Counted from the stretch's first letter, positions 1 to 7,606 are shown. The stretch: DNA of 64,000 bases from Vreelandella sp031769195 (GCF_031769195.1 NZ_JAVHNP010000001.1:558001-622000); one strand, 5' to 3'. Numbers and translations are program-made. The notes: a model not told the origin generated them from the letters alone.

Positions 1-321
1 GAACTCACGCTGGTTAGAACCTTCTACTTTGCCGCCAAGCTGCTCGGCCATGGTTTGCATGCCGTAGCAGATACCAAATACCGGCAGGCCCATTTCAAAC
101 ACGCACTGCGGGGCACGGGGGGAATCCAGCTCGGTGACGGATTCCGGGCCACCGGCCAGGATGATGCCGTTGGGGTTGTATTCGCGAATCTCTTCTTCGG
201 TGATGTCGAAGGCGCGGATTTCAGAGAATACGCCGATTTCGCGAACCCGGCGGGCGATCAGCTGGGTGTACTGGGAGCCGAAGTCGAGAATCAGGATCTT
301 ATGGGCGTGAATGTCACTCAT
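1..321 (-). CDS. guaA: GMP synthase (glutamine-hydrolysing), N-terminal part, cut by window edge
   Basis: Converts XMP to GMP with glutamine and ATP, the last step of guanine nucleotide synthesis in the cytosol. Only the first 107 residues are inside the window. They begin MSDIHAHKILILDFGSQYTQ and continue through the class I glutamine amidotransferase start, with the nucleophile elbow GICYGMQ (catalytic Cys) near residue 89. The ATG (complement of 319-321) fits the family N-terminus. It lies 89 bp downstream of guaB on the same strand, the usual guaBA operon order. The gap holds a small GC-rich hairpin (371-388) followed on the minus strand by a short T-run, which could attenuate read-through; that role is inference. 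The ATP-pyrophosphatase and dimerisation domains lie beyond base 1. Confidence 0.97.
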   Translation of the reverse strand, partial: MSDIHAHKILILDFGSQYTQLIARRVREIGVFSEIRAFDITEEEIREYNPNGIILAGGPESVTELDSPRAPQCVFEMGLPVFGICYGMQTMAEQLGGKVEGSNQREF

Positions 322-410
322 GGCGGAGCCTCTATAACGCGGAACGGGCCGCATTGGCTAAAAAGCAAGCGGCGGGGCAATGCCCGCCGCCGTGTAACTT
401 AATGCGCTGG

Positions 411-1880
411 TTAGCTCACCCGGTAGTTGGGGGCTTCTTTGGTGATCTGCACGTCGTGAACGTGGGACTCGTTAAAGCCAGCGCCGGTAATTTGTACGAA
501 TTCCGGCTTGGTGCGCATTTCTTGAATATCGCGGCAGCCGGTGTAACCCATGGAAGCGCGCAGGCCGCCCATCAGCTGGTGGACGATAGCGCCCATCATG
601 CCTTTATAAGGCACGCGACCTTCGATGCCTTCCGGTACCAGTTTTTCGGCACCGGCATCTTTGTCTTGGAAGTAGCGGTCGGCGCTGCCTTGGTTCTGGG
701 ACATCGCGCCCATGGAACCCATGCCGCGGTAGGCTTTGTAGGTACGGCCTTGGTAAAGCTCCACTTCACCCGGCGCTTCTTCGGTACCGGCCAGCAGGCC
801 ACCTACCATCACGGCGCTTGCGCCAGCGGCAATGGCTTTCGCCAGATCGCCAGAGAAGCGTACGCCGCCATCGGCAATCAGCGGAATATCGAACTCTTTC
901 AGCGCTTCGGCCACGTTAGAAACGGCGGTGATTTGCGGTACGCCCACGCCTGCCACGATGCGGGTGGTGCAGATAGAGCCGGGGCCGATGCCTACTTTCA
1001 CAGCATCCGCACCCGCTTCGGCCAGCGCTTTGGCCGCGGCGGCGGTGGCGATGTTGCCGCCAATCACTTGAATCTCGGGGAAGTTCTCTTTGATCCAGCG
1101 AACGCGGTCAATGACGCCCTGGGAGTGGCCGTGGGCGGTATCGACGATGATTACGTCTACGCCTGCTTCTGCCAGTGCGGCTACACGGTCCGGGGTTTCC
1201 GGGCCGGTGCCAACCGCTGCGCCTACCAGCAGGCGGCCATCGCTATCTTTAGCGGCCATCGGGTAGGTGCGGGCTTTTTCGATGTCTTGGAAAGTCACCA
1301 AGCCGCGCAGGTGGAAGGCGTCATCGACAATCAGCATTTTCTCGATGCGGTGTTCGCGCATCTTGGCTTTGCTGGTTTCAAGGTCGGTGCCTTCTTTCAC
1401 TGTCACCAGACGCTCGCGGGGGGTCATGATGTCGGCAACGCTGTCGCCCACGTTGGGCTGGAAGCGCATGTCACGCTCGGTCACGATGCCTACCAGGGTT
1501 TCACCTTCCACCACCGGGAAGCCAGAGAAGCCGTTTTCGCGGGCCATGGCCAGCAGGTCTTCCAGTTTGGCTTTGGGGCTAACGGTGACCGGGTCTTTCA
1601 CAATGACGCTTTCGTGCTTCTTCACCTTGCGCACTTCAGCGGCCTGTTGCGCCATGGTCATGTTCTTGTGAATGATGCCGATGCCGCCTTCCTGAGCCAT
1701 CGCAATTGCTAGACGCGCTTCGGTCACGGTGTCCATTGCAGCGGAAAGCAGGGGAATATTCAGAAAGAGATTGCGGGTCAGGCGGGTTTTGAGGCTGACA
1801 TCCTTGGGCAGAACGTCAGAGAAGCCAGGAACGAGGAGTACGTCATCGAACGTAAGCGCTTCTTGGGCCATACGTAGCAT
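411..1880 (-). CDS. guaB: Inosine-5'-monophosphate dehydrogenase
   Basis: NAD-dependent oxidation of IMP to XMP, the committed step of guanine nucleotide synthesis. The 489-residue protein matches the usual bacterial length of about 488. It starts MLRMAQEALTFDDVLLVPGF, contains a tandem CBS pair at about residues 90-205 and the catalytic loop GPGSICTTR (active Cys near 305), and ends in the conserved mobile-flap and C-terminal segments. The frame stays open another 65 codons upstream, but that extension has no family resemblance, so the ATG at 1880 is chosen; an ATG five codons earlier is the only close rival. It is first in the guaBA operon and divergent from xseA. A plausible sigma-70 promoter lies at 1936-1965. 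Confidence 0.97.
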   Translation of the reverse strand: MLRMAQEALTFDDVLLVPGFSDVLPKDVSLKTRLTRNLFLNIPLLSAAMDTVTEARLAIAMAQEGGIGIIHKNMTMAQQAAEVRKVKKHESVIVKDPVTVSPKAKLEDLLAMARENGFSGFPVVEGETLVGIVTERDMRFQPNVGDSVADIMTPRERLVTVKEGTDLETSKAKMREHRIEKMLIVDDAFHLRGLVTFQDIEKARTYPMAAKDSDGRLLVGAAVGTGPETPDRVAALAEAGVDVIIVDTAHGHSQGVIDRVRWIKENFPEIQVIGGNIATAAAAKALAEAGADAVKVGIGPGSICTTRIVAGVGVPQITAVSNVAEALKEFDIPLIADGGVRFSGDLAKAIAAGASAVMVGGLLAGTEEAPGEVELYQGRTYKAYRGMGSMGAMSQNQGSADRYFQDKDAGAEKLVPEGIEGRVPYKGMMGAIVHQLMGGLRASMGYTGCRDIQEMRTKPEFVQITGAGFNESHVHDVQITKEAPNYRVS

Positions 1881-1935
1881 AGCGGCAACACCCATTGTGA
1901 AGTGGGAAGATGGGGCGTGAAAAGTTAATCGCCTA

Positions 1936-1965
1936 TTATAACGTTTTGAGGGCCGCCCCAGCAAT
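1936..1965 (-). promoter_or_regulatory. Probable guaB promoter
   Basis: On the minus strand a perfect -10 TATAAT (complement of 1936-1941) is preceded, after 18 bp, by TTGCTG (complement of 1960-1965). It gives a leader of roughly 50 nt before the guaB ATG. Seen by eye only; the -35 is imperfect. Confidence 0.5.
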
Positions 1966-2097
1966 GCAGAGACGCGGTTAGACTTATACCAATTGCTAAT
2001 GACGCAGGTGGCGTGTCGGTCATATACGCCGTTTGAAAGCATCCAGCGCCTCGTTTGAGGTATCGTGTCATCCACGCATTAATCACTAAGGCCACCC

Positions 2098-3456
2098 ATG
2101 GAACCGACCAGCACGCCCCCTACTCCCAAAGCGCTCTCCGTGAGCCAACTCAACCAGCGCGCCAAGCAAACCCTGGAGCGCGATGTGGGGGAAGTGTGGG
2201 TAGAGGGCGAGCTTTCTAACGTCTCCCGCCCGGCCTCGGGGCATATTTACTTCACCCTGAAAGATGACCGCGCCCAAATTCGCTGCGCGCTGTTTCGTCA
2301 GCGGGCGCGATTTGTGGCCGCGCCCATGCGCGATGGCGACCAGGTCAAACTACGTGGGCGGGTGTCGCTGTTCGAGCCACGGGGCGATTACCAGCTGATT
2401 GCCGAGGCGGTGCAGGCGGCGGGCTTAGGCGAGCTGCTGGCGGCGTTCGAGCGTTTAAAAGCGCAGCTGGAAGGCGAAGGCGTGTTCGCCAACGCCCGCC
2501 CCCTGCCCTTTCCACCGCGCAAGCTGTTGATTTTAAGCTCTGCCACCGGCGCGGCTATTCGCGATGTACTGGCGGTGCTGGCCGCCCGCTGGCCGTTGGC
2601 GGATGTGACGCTAATCCCCGTGCCGGTTCAGGGTGCAGAAGCTGCCCCGGCGATGATCTCGGCGCTAGGCTTACTCAACCGGCAGGCGCGGCTAGACCCT
2701 GAGCAGGATGTAGTACTTATCACCCGTGGTGGCGGCAGCTTAGAGGATCTCTGGGCATTCAATAACGAGCACTTGGCGCGGGCGATTTTTCACTCCCGGC
2801 TGCCGGTAATGTCGGCGGTGGGCCACGAGGTAGATGTCACCCTAGCGGATTTTGCCGCCGACATGCGCGCCCCCACGCCTTCCGCCGCCGCTGAGCGGCT
2901 AGTACCCGACCAGCACGCCTTAAAACGCCAGCTTGCCCAAGCGGAGCAGCGCTTACAGCGCGCCATGCAGGCACGCTTAGAGCGGGATAGCCAGCGGCTA
3001 GACACCCTGCGCGCCCGGCTTCGTCACCCGGGTGAACAGTTGGCCCGCCAGCGCCAGCACCTCACCACACTGCAGCAGCGCCTAAACCGCGCCATGCAGC
3101 AAACCCTCGCTCAGCAAAAAGCCCACGCCGCGCAGCTTACCCGCCGGTTAAAAAGCCAAGAGATGACCCGGCTGCACCGCGCCGAAAGCGAACGCGTGCA
3201 CCAGCTTCAGCGCCGCCTCGCCAGCGCCATGCAGCGCCTGCTGGAAACCCGGCAAGCACGCCTACACAGCGCCGCCCGAGCACTCAACGCGGTCAGCCCG
3301 CTGGCGGTATTAGGCCGCGGCTACGCCATCGCCCAGGACGAACAGGGCCAAGTGATCCGCCGCGCCGACGACACCCAGCCCGGCCAACGGCTCACACTGC
3401 GCTTAGGCGAAGGCCGCCTCAACGTCGAAGTAAAACGGCGCTATAAGAAGCACTGA
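2098..3456 (+). CDS. xseA: Exodeoxyribonuclease VII large subunit
   Basis: Large subunit of ExoVII, which with XseB degrades single-stranded DNA in both directions during repair. The product has 452 residues, normal for the family. An N-terminal OB-fold (about residues 15-110, containing the segment VWVEGELSNVSRPASGH) is followed by the catalytic Exonuc_VII_L region (GGGSLEDLWAFN and the VGHEVDVTLADFAADMRAPTPSAAA stretch, given here only by its position at about 240-270) and a long coiled coil (about 280-400). The C-terminus RRYKKH differs from what the second copy of this 3' end (5089-5129) would encode: RRYKK followed by a TAG stop. The present stop was apparently recreated by insertion of the hipBA module immediately downstream. 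Confidence 0.96.
   Translation: MEPTSTPPTPKALSVSQLNQRAKQTLERDVGEVWVEGELSNVSRPASGHIYFTLKDDRAQIRCALFRQRARFVAAPMRDGDQVKLRGRVSLFEPRGDYQLIAEAVQAAGLGELLAAFERLKAQLEGEGVFANARPLPFPPRKLLILSSATGAAIRDVLAVLAARWPLADVTLIPVPVQGAEAAPAMISALGLLNRQARLDPEQDVVLITRGGGSLEDLWAFNNEHLARAIFHSRLPVMSAVGHEVDVTLADFAADMRAPTPSAAAERLVPDQHALKRQLAQAEQRLQRAMQARLERDSQRLDTLRARLRHPGEQLARQRQHLTTLQQRLNRAMQQTLAQQKAHAAQLTRRLKSQEMTRLHRAESERVHQLQRRLASAMQRLLETRQARLHSAARALNAVSPLAVLGRGYAIAQDEQGQVIRRADDTQPGQRLTLRLGEGRLNVEVKRRYKKH
3413..3450 (+). repeat. Left direct repeat flanking hipBA (xseA 3' end, copy 1)
   Basis: 38 bp that recur at 5089-5126 with a single difference (T3444 versus C5120); the first 31 bp are identical. It encodes the last residues of XseA. 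It marks the left boundary of the apparent 1,676-bp hipBA insertion. Confidence 0.9.
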
Positions 3457-3472
3457 ATTACCGCTCGGTAAT
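3457..3472. promoter_or_regulatory. Palindromic operator 1 (hipBA)
   Basis: ATTACCGCTCGGTAAT, with perfect 7-bp arms ATTACCG/CGGTAAT around a 2-bp centre, begins directly after the xseA stop codon. It is the first of three copies upstream of the XRE-type regulator. By analogy with HipB operators, it is probably bound by the antitoxin. Confidence 0.65.
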
Positions 3473-3506
3473 CATTAGACGCCTTTACATGCAGCGATAG
3501 TAAAAA

Positions 3507-3522
3507 ATTACCGTTCGGGAAT
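3507..3522. promoter_or_regulatory. Palindromic operator 2 (hipBA)
   Basis: ATTACCGTTCGGGAAT is the same palindrome with one mismatch in the right arm. It starts exactly 50 bp after operator 1. Confidence 0.6.
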
Positions 3523-3556
3523 ATTTTGCCAGCAAGGTCATTGCCTTTCGGCTATT

Positions 3557-3572
3557 CTTACCGAACGGTAAT
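3557..3572. promoter_or_regulatory. Palindromic operator 3 (hipBA)
   Basis: CTTACCGAACGGTAAT has arms TTACCG/CGGTAA. It starts exactly 50 bp after operator 2 and ends 18 bp before the antitoxin ATG, so bound repressor would block initiation or early elongation. Confidence 0.65.
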
Positions 3573-3590
3573 TTTCGAGAGGCACTCGCA

Positions 3591-3842
3591 ATGGCGACTT
3601 CAACTCCTCCTGCGACCCTAGTACGCACCTCACAAGAACTAGGCGCGCTGATAAAACAGGTGCGCCAATCCCAAGCGCTACTACAAAGCGACGTGGCAGG
3701 CCTTGCCGGTACCGGTAACCGTTTTATTGTCGACCTAGAGCGCGGCAAGCCTACGCTTCAACTGCAGAAGGTACTCGATACACTCGACTTGATGGGCTTA
3801 GAGGTCGTGGTTCAGCGTAAGGGGCAGCTGCATGAGCGCTGA
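3591..3842 (+). CDS. HipB-like XRE-family antitoxin/repressor
   Basis: An 83-residue DNA-binding protein with one helix-turn-helix (about residues 16-70: LGALIKQVRQSQALLQSDVAG, then IVDLERGKPTLQL). This is the typical HipB layout, and a LEVVVQ strand near the end resembles the HipB dimerisation strand. It overlaps hipA by 11 bp, so the two are translationally coupled. The family neutralises the HipA kinase and represses its own operon. Three palindromes spaced 50 bp apart precede the gene and are the obvious binding sites. The ATG at 3591 follows a GAGAGG ribosome-binding sequence. Function rests on family and context; no hipB symbol is assigned because orthology to E. coli HipB cannot be checked here. 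Confidence 0.88.
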   Translation: MATSTPPATLVRTSQELGALIKQVRQSQALLQSDVAGLAGTGNRFIVDLERGKPTLQLQKVLDTLDLMGLEVVVQRKGQLHER

Positions 3843-5109
3843 TAAAGAGGCTCTGGATCTTTACTGGAAAAACCAACGTGTTGGGTGGTTATTTAATGAG
3901 CAGCCCCTGCGCTTTCAGTATGACGACAACTGGCTAACGTCGCCTGAGGCGCGCCAGCTTTCACCACGCCTTCCAATAACAAAGCCTGTACATAGTGGCG
4001 ATGATGTACTGGCGTACTTTGAGAACTTGCTGCCCGAAGGAGAGTTACGCCGCCACATCGAGCTTAGTCATCATACGACAACGGTATTTGGCCTATTAAA
4101 ATCGGTAGGTGGCGACACCGCTAGCGGCTATCTATTGCTCTCGGAAGGGGAAACGCCCCAACCTGCTAGCTATCGCCCGACCAGTTGGGAAAACATCAAC
4201 ACGCTTTTATATAGCGGAGCGCAGAATGAGCTTTCAGAGCAGCTTGTTCACCATGCCCGTATCTCGTTAGCAGGCGCCCAGAATAAGCTGCTGCTAATTG
4301 TCGATGAACATGGCAACCCAGCTATCCCAAAGGGCGCCGCTCCTTCTAGCCATCTATTAAAACCCGATATTAGAGGTTTGAACGGTGTTTGGTGCTCTGC
4401 CCTGAATGAAACGCTGTGCATGCAGCTTGGGGCGGCACTTTCGTTAGAAGTGGCTGAGACTACCTTCCAGCCAGATACACGCGCTTGCCTGATTAAGCGA
4501 TACGATCGCGTAATGAACCATAAAAACGGCCAATTAGAGCGCATCCATCAGCTAGATGTTTGCCAGTTGGCAGGTACCCCTTCAACGCTCAAATATGAAA
4601 GTGACGGAGGGCCAAATTTACTCACTTGCCGACAGCTCCTACAGCAGGTCGGCGTTCCTGCCAGTGATCTGCAACGCTTTATTCGATGGTTTTTTTACAA
4701 CTTGTTGATTGGTAATAACGACAGCCACGCGAAAAACCTATCTATCCTGCATACCTCAGGCGGGGTCAGGCTGGCCCCGTTTTACGATTTAATGTGTACC
4801 ACGATTTACAGCGGTTTATCCAAGCGCTTTGCCTTTCAGGTTGATGGTGCCGATCATCCCGGCAGCATTGAGCGCCAGCAGTTGGAATCTCTCGCCAAAA
4901 CACTCGGCTTCAAGCCTGCCTATTTCCTTCGCCTGGGACTCCAGCTTGCAGACGAAACCCTCGTTCACTTACCGAAAGCGGTAGAGTGCCTTTCACAGGT
5001 TACACAGCCTGGCAATGAGCAGGTAATGCTTGAACGCTTGTCCCAGCGTATTACCTCTAATTGCCAAAAAATGGCTCGTCGTTGGAAAGCCGCCTCAACG
5101 TCGAAGTAA
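3832..5109 (+). CDS. hipA: HipA-like serine/threonine kinase toxin
   Basis: A 425-residue toxin of the HipA family. E. coli HipA phosphorylates glutamyl-tRNA synthetase and induces growth arrest and persistence; the target here is unknown. The N-terminal Couple_hipA domain spans about residues 1-100. The HipA_C kinase domain shows the loop SLAGAQNKLLL (the regulatory Ser loop in E. coli HipA) near 143-153, the catalytic segment GNNDSHAKN near 297 and the metal-binding APFYDL near 316. All key motifs look intact, so the toxin should be active. The last residues (KAASTSK) and the TAA stop are read, in a different frame, from duplicated xseA 3'-end sequence. This indicates that the module was spliced onto resident DNA. 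Confidence 0.93.
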   Translation: MSADKEALDLYWKNQRVGWLFNEQPLRFQYDDNWLTSPEARQLSPRLPITKPVHSGDDVLAYFENLLPEGELRRHIELSHHTTTVFGLLKSVGGDTASGYLLLSEGETPQPASYRPTSWENINTLLYSGAQNELSEQLVHHARISLAGAQNKLLLIVDEHGNPAIPKGAAPSSHLLKPDIRGLNGVWCSALNETLCMQLGAALSLEVAETTFQPDTRACLIKRYDRVMNHKNGQLERIHQLDVCQLAGTPSTLKYESDGGPNLLTCRQLLQQVGVPASDLQRFIRWFFYNLLIGNNDSHAKNLSILHTSGGVRLAPFYDLMCTTIYSGLSKRFAFQVDGADHPGSIERQQLESLAKTLGFKPAYFLRLGLQLADETLVHLPKAVECLSQVTQPGNEQVMLERLSQRITSNCQKMARRWKAASTSK

Positions 5110-5126
5110 AACGGCGCTACAAGAAG
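5089..5126 (+). repeat. Right direct repeat flanking hipBA (xseA 3' end, copy 2)
   Basis: Second copy of 3413-3450 with 37 of 38 bases identical. Read in the xseA frame it encodes the same tail followed immediately by a TAG stop at 5127-5129. This copy therefore probably retains the ancestral 3' terminus of xseA. It also supplies the stop codon of hipA at 5107-5109. Confidence 0.9.
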
Positions 5127-5133
5127 TAGCGCC
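5113..5133 (+). terminator. Hairpin overlapping the ancestral xseA stop
   Basis: Perfect 8-bp stem GGCGCTAC / GTAGCGCC with loop AAGAA. The right arm is missing from the left repeat copy, so this hairpin was separated from xseA by the insertion. No T-run follows, so termination is uncertain. Confidence 0.45.
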
Positions 5134-5179
5134 GTGGCATGGGTGATGAGAGAAACGGGCGAATGAGCGGGAGTAACCG

Positions 5180-6238
5180 CTATGGCAGCGGCGGTTTACG
5201 CGTTTCCGAGGTTGGCGAAGGGGTACTCGCCCCCGGGGTGGTGGGGTTATCACGGGTGGTCGTGTTGGTGCCTACGCCCTGAGTGTTACCCGACGGCGTG
5301 TTAGAGCCCGCTAACCCTGTGGCGTTATGATGTGTGGGGTTATCGTGCTCGTGCTCGTGCTCGTGCTGATAATGCTCGCGCTGTTCGTGGGCGTGCTGTT
5401 TGACCGATTCCGCCTTGTCGTGAATCGCCTGCTGCGCTTTATCGACTTGCGCCTCGCCCATTTTGGTCGCTTGATCCATGGCTTGGTCGCGGTACTCGCC
5501 AAAGGTTTCCCTCTCTTTGCGCGTGATAGCGCTCATGCTGGCAAGCGCTGCCCCTAGGGCAAAACCTAATGCGCCAACCACCAACGGGTGCTCTTGAATG
5601 AAATCAGAGGAGCGGTCGGTGGCGTGGTGGGCACGCTCTTTCATGTGATCAAAGTGCTGGTGGGTGCTGTGTTGAGCATGCGTCATGGAATCGTGCATAC
5701 GTCCTCCCATTTGATGAGCTTTCTCCCCGACGTGCTGCGCGGCACCGGTGGCGCTATGGCCGATATGGCGTGCGCGCTCTTTGATGCCGTGCCCTTGGCT
5801 GCCTGTATCGCTGCGCGGGTCGTACGCTCCGGCGCTGACGCGGGACGGGTACATGACCTCGTCGGTAGGCCCTGGTGGCGGTGTTGGGGTAGCGTGTACG
5901 TCGGTGGCGAAGCCGTGGGCACCAGGGGTGCTTTGAGCCGAGCCATAATGAGGGCGCTGCGGTTGTCGCTGACTGAGCATTAACCAGCCAAGTCCCGCGC
6001 CAGTCAGCAGCGTGGGCACCGGGTTTTGCTTTACCGTGGTGCTTAAATTGGCAAAAAACTCGTTGGCCCCGCCATGGCGCAGGTAGTCGTAGGTAGTGTG
6101 TAGCCACTGTTCCGGCGAAAAACGCTCTTCGATTTGGTGTAGCGTGGCGTCCAACCGCTCGCGGGATTGATGAATCTCTTTTTCGATCTCGTCCGGGTCA
6201 CGCTGTGCTTGGCTTTGTGATTGATCGTGCTGGCTCAT
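5180..6238 (-). CDS. DUF3618-domain stress-associated membrane protein
   Basis: A 352-residue protein. Residues about 15-60 match DUF3618 (DPDEIEKEIHQSRERLDATLHQIEERFSPEQWL). A weakly hydrophobic segment (about 80-96, TLLTGAGLGWLML) and a second glycine/alanine-rich one (about 218-235, LVVGALGFALGAALASM) may contact the membrane. The rest is hydrophilic, with apolipoprotein/LEA-like A/K/E/H segments and an EHEHEHEHD run near 294-302 coded by tandem GAGCAC units. Genes with this domain commonly sit beside holin-X and DUF883-like genes in stress-induced clusters, as here. The ATG overlaps the upstream stop (ATGA) and has a strong AGGAGGAG site. The precise role is unknown. Confidence 0.8.
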   Translation of the reverse strand: MSQHDQSQSQAQRDPDEIEKEIHQSRERLDATLHQIEERFSPEQWLHTTYDYLRHGGANEFFANLSTTVKQNPVPTLLTGAGLGWLMLSQRQPQRPHYGSAQSTPGAHGFATDVHATPTPPPGPTDEVMYPSRVSAGAYDPRSDTGSQGHGIKERARHIGHSATGAAQHVGEKAHQMGGRMHDSMTHAQHSTHQHFDHMKERAHHATDRSSDFIQEHPLVVGALGFALGAALASMSAITRKERETFGEYRDQAMDQATKMGEAQVDKAQQAIHDKAESVKQHAHEQREHYQHEHEHEHDNPTHHNATGLAGSNTPSGNTQGVGTNTTTRDNPTTPGASTPSPTSETRKPPLP

Positions 6239-6663
6239 TTCATCTCCTCCTTGACGTGCTGCTTATGCTGCTTGGCCAGCGTTTGATCATCGCGCAGGCT
6301 GTTCATGGTGCGATTGGGCATTAGCCCCTGGGCACGCACTTTTTTCAGTCCGGCCTTGAGCATCACAACGCCCATCAGTGTTACCACCGCGCCTACCAGC
6401 AGCGTGGCCAGCCAGGGGCGCGTTTCCGGTGGCAGCACTTCATTGAGCAGCATGACAGCGGTGGCCAGCAAGGTTAAAAAACCACCGAACAGCACCGCGC
6501 CTGCGGTAGCAATGGAGCCGAGCCCCATCATGGCCTGATGGGTTTTTTCTGACATTTCGGCTTTAGCGAGCGCCGCCTCACCGCGTACTAGCGCGGTCAC
6601 TTCATTGAGCAGCGTGGATAGCAGCGAACCTACCGAGCTGCTTTTTTGGCTGTCTGATTCCAT
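6235..6663 (-). CDS. Phage-holin-III/YqjE-like (holin-X superfamily) membrane protein
   Basis: A 142-residue protein with two strong transmembrane segments (about residues 52-75, SIATAGAVLFGGFLTLLATAVML, and about 84-105, PWLATLLVGAVVTLMGVVML). An amphipathic N-terminus (LLSTLLNEVTALVRGEAALAKAEM) precedes them. This pattern is typical of the Actinobacterial Holin-X/YqjE family, which despite its name is a chromosomal membrane protein family. It is the middle gene of a three-gene minus-strand unit: 47 bp after the upstream gene and overlapping the downstream one by 4 bp. No lytic function is implied. Confidence 0.78.
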   Translation of the reverse strand: MESDSQKSSSVGSLLSTLLNEVTALVRGEAALAKAEMSEKTHQAMMGLGSIATAGAVLFGGFLTLLATAVMLLNEVLPPETRPWLATLLVGAVVTLMGVVMLKAGLKKVRAQGLMPNRTMNSLRDDQTLAKQHKQHVKEEMK

Positions 6664-6710
6664 TCTTAATCTCCCGCTTCCTGCATAAAGAGTGATTGAA
6701 GAGCGCGCCG

Positions 6711-7217
6711 TTACAGCAGTTGATCGTGCCGAGAAGGCTCAGACGATGCGGCGGGCGTCGCTGCTGACGTGGGCGCTGTTGATATGGGCGAGGTTGAGGT
6801 GGGAGATGCTGCAGTAGTCGACGCTGATGGTTTAGCGGGCGAGCTGCGTAAAAACCGCGTGACTAAAAAGCCTGCGGCTATCGCCCCGCCAATAAACAGG
6901 GCAGGCTCCCGGCGGCCGTACTCTTCGGCGTCGCGGCAGAGGGTGCGCAGGTCTTTATCCCGCAGGTGCTGAGAAAACCGCTCGGTGTGGTCGGCTAGCT
7001 TTCTGGCCTGCTCAGAGCAGAAGGGTTGGTCTTGGCGGTCAAACTCGTCGGCGGCGTTCTTCAATACCGTGCCGAAGGTGTGGGTATGTTTCGCGGCGTT
7101 GTCACGCTGGCTGTAAAAGGCACTTTCGGCTTGTTCACGAGCGGCGTCTTTCACCTCTTCAGCGCTGTGCTGGCCTTTTTGCTTTAATGTCTCGTGGTGC
7201 GGTCCTTGATCATTCAT
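6711..7217 (-). CDS. Small YqjD/nutrient-deprivation-type membrane-anchored protein
   Basis: A 168-residue protein. The hydrophilic, helical N-terminal part (about 1-100) is rich in A/E/K/Q/H. It is followed by a short membrane anchor (about 104-119, PALFIGGAIAAGFLVTRFL), then a Thr/Ser/Ala/Pro-rich tail. The R-x-PALF-x-GG-A-A-x-G-F pattern recalls the anchor of the YqjD/ElaB (DUF883) and nutrient-deprivation-induced families. It is first gene of the unit with the holin-X and DUF3618 genes. A sigma-S-like -10 lies about 35 bp upstream of its ATG. The family assignment is by pattern only. Confidence 0.7.
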   Translation of the reverse strand: MNDQGPHHETLKQKGQHSAEEVKDAAREQAESAFYSQRDNAAKHTHTFGTVLKNAADEFDRQDQPFCSEQARKLADHTERFSQHLRDKDLRTLCRDAEEYGRREPALFIGGAIAAGFLVTRFLRSSPAKPSASTTAASPTSTSPISTAPTSAATPAASSEPSRHDQLL

Positions 7218-7252
7218 AGTGACGTTCTCCGTGTCATTGAAACCTCACCAGA

Positions 7253-7260
7253 ACTATAGC
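7253..7260 (-). promoter_or_regulatory. Sigma-S-like -10 for the three-gene stress unit
   Basis: On the minus strand GCTATAGT, a close relative of the sigma-S -10 CTATACT, lies about 36 bp upstream of the ATG at 7217. The same octamer precedes the next minus-strand stress gene (7607-7614). Confidence 0.4.
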
Positions 7261-7375
7261 GAGCATCGGCCTCCTTTCCATTTAAAAACCACCGAATTAA
7301 TAAATAGTGATAACGTGTTCAATAAACATTAACCGCTTATTAAAAAAATACTTAAAAACATTATTCAGACAATAA

Positions 7376-7399
7376 AAAGGCGCTAACAAAAGCGCCTTT
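7376..7399 (-). terminator. Rho-independent terminator of the 40-residue gene
   Basis: Perfect 8-bp stem AAAGGCGC / GCGCCTTT with an 8-nt loop. On the minus strand it is followed by TTATT, beginning 14 bp after the stop of the small gene at 7414. It could also work in the other direction. Confidence 0.7.
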
Positions 7400-7413
7400 A
7401 TTTAATAATAAGC

Positions 7414-7536
7414 TTACTGTTTATCCGACTTTTTCTCGGCATCACGATTAACGTGGTGTGTGTCGGGCATCGGATTAGCATCGTCGTGATGGTCGTCGCG
7501 CTGATCTTTCTTCTGGTCGTCTTTATCAGGGGACAT
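7414..7536 (-). CDS. 40-residue highly charged small protein
   Basis: The frame is open for 73 codons, but the ATG at 7536 has a near-perfect ribosome-binding site (AGGAGG, 4 nt spacing) and the upstream codons do not look protein-like. The product is MSPDKDDQKKDQRDDHHDDA then NPMPDTHHVNRDAEKKSDKQ: almost entirely Asp, Lys, His, Gln and Asn, with no hydrophobic core. It is therefore probably disordered and hydrophilin-like. It has its own promoter candidate and terminator and sits between stress genes. I do not recognise a family; a stress role is inferred from location and composition. Confidence 0.7.
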   Translation of the reverse strand: MSPDKDDQKKDQRDDHHDDANPMPDTHHVNRDAEKKSDKQ

Positions 7537-7606
7537 AGTACCTCCTACTCCTTGGCGGTTGTCAGACGTTTGCTTGAGGCAACGCTGTTGATATAAAGCC
7601 TCACTC

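Noticed and set aside
354..1712. 452-codon open frame on the plus strand antisense to guaB
   Set aside because: The opposite strand encodes an unmistakable IMP dehydrogenase. The antisense product is His/Gly/Ala-rich with no family pattern, a by-product of codon bias.
6235..6663. Holin-like gene as sign of a prophage
   Set aside because: The holin-X/YqjE family is a normal chromosomal membrane family in stress clusters; no endolysin, structural phage gene or integrase is present.
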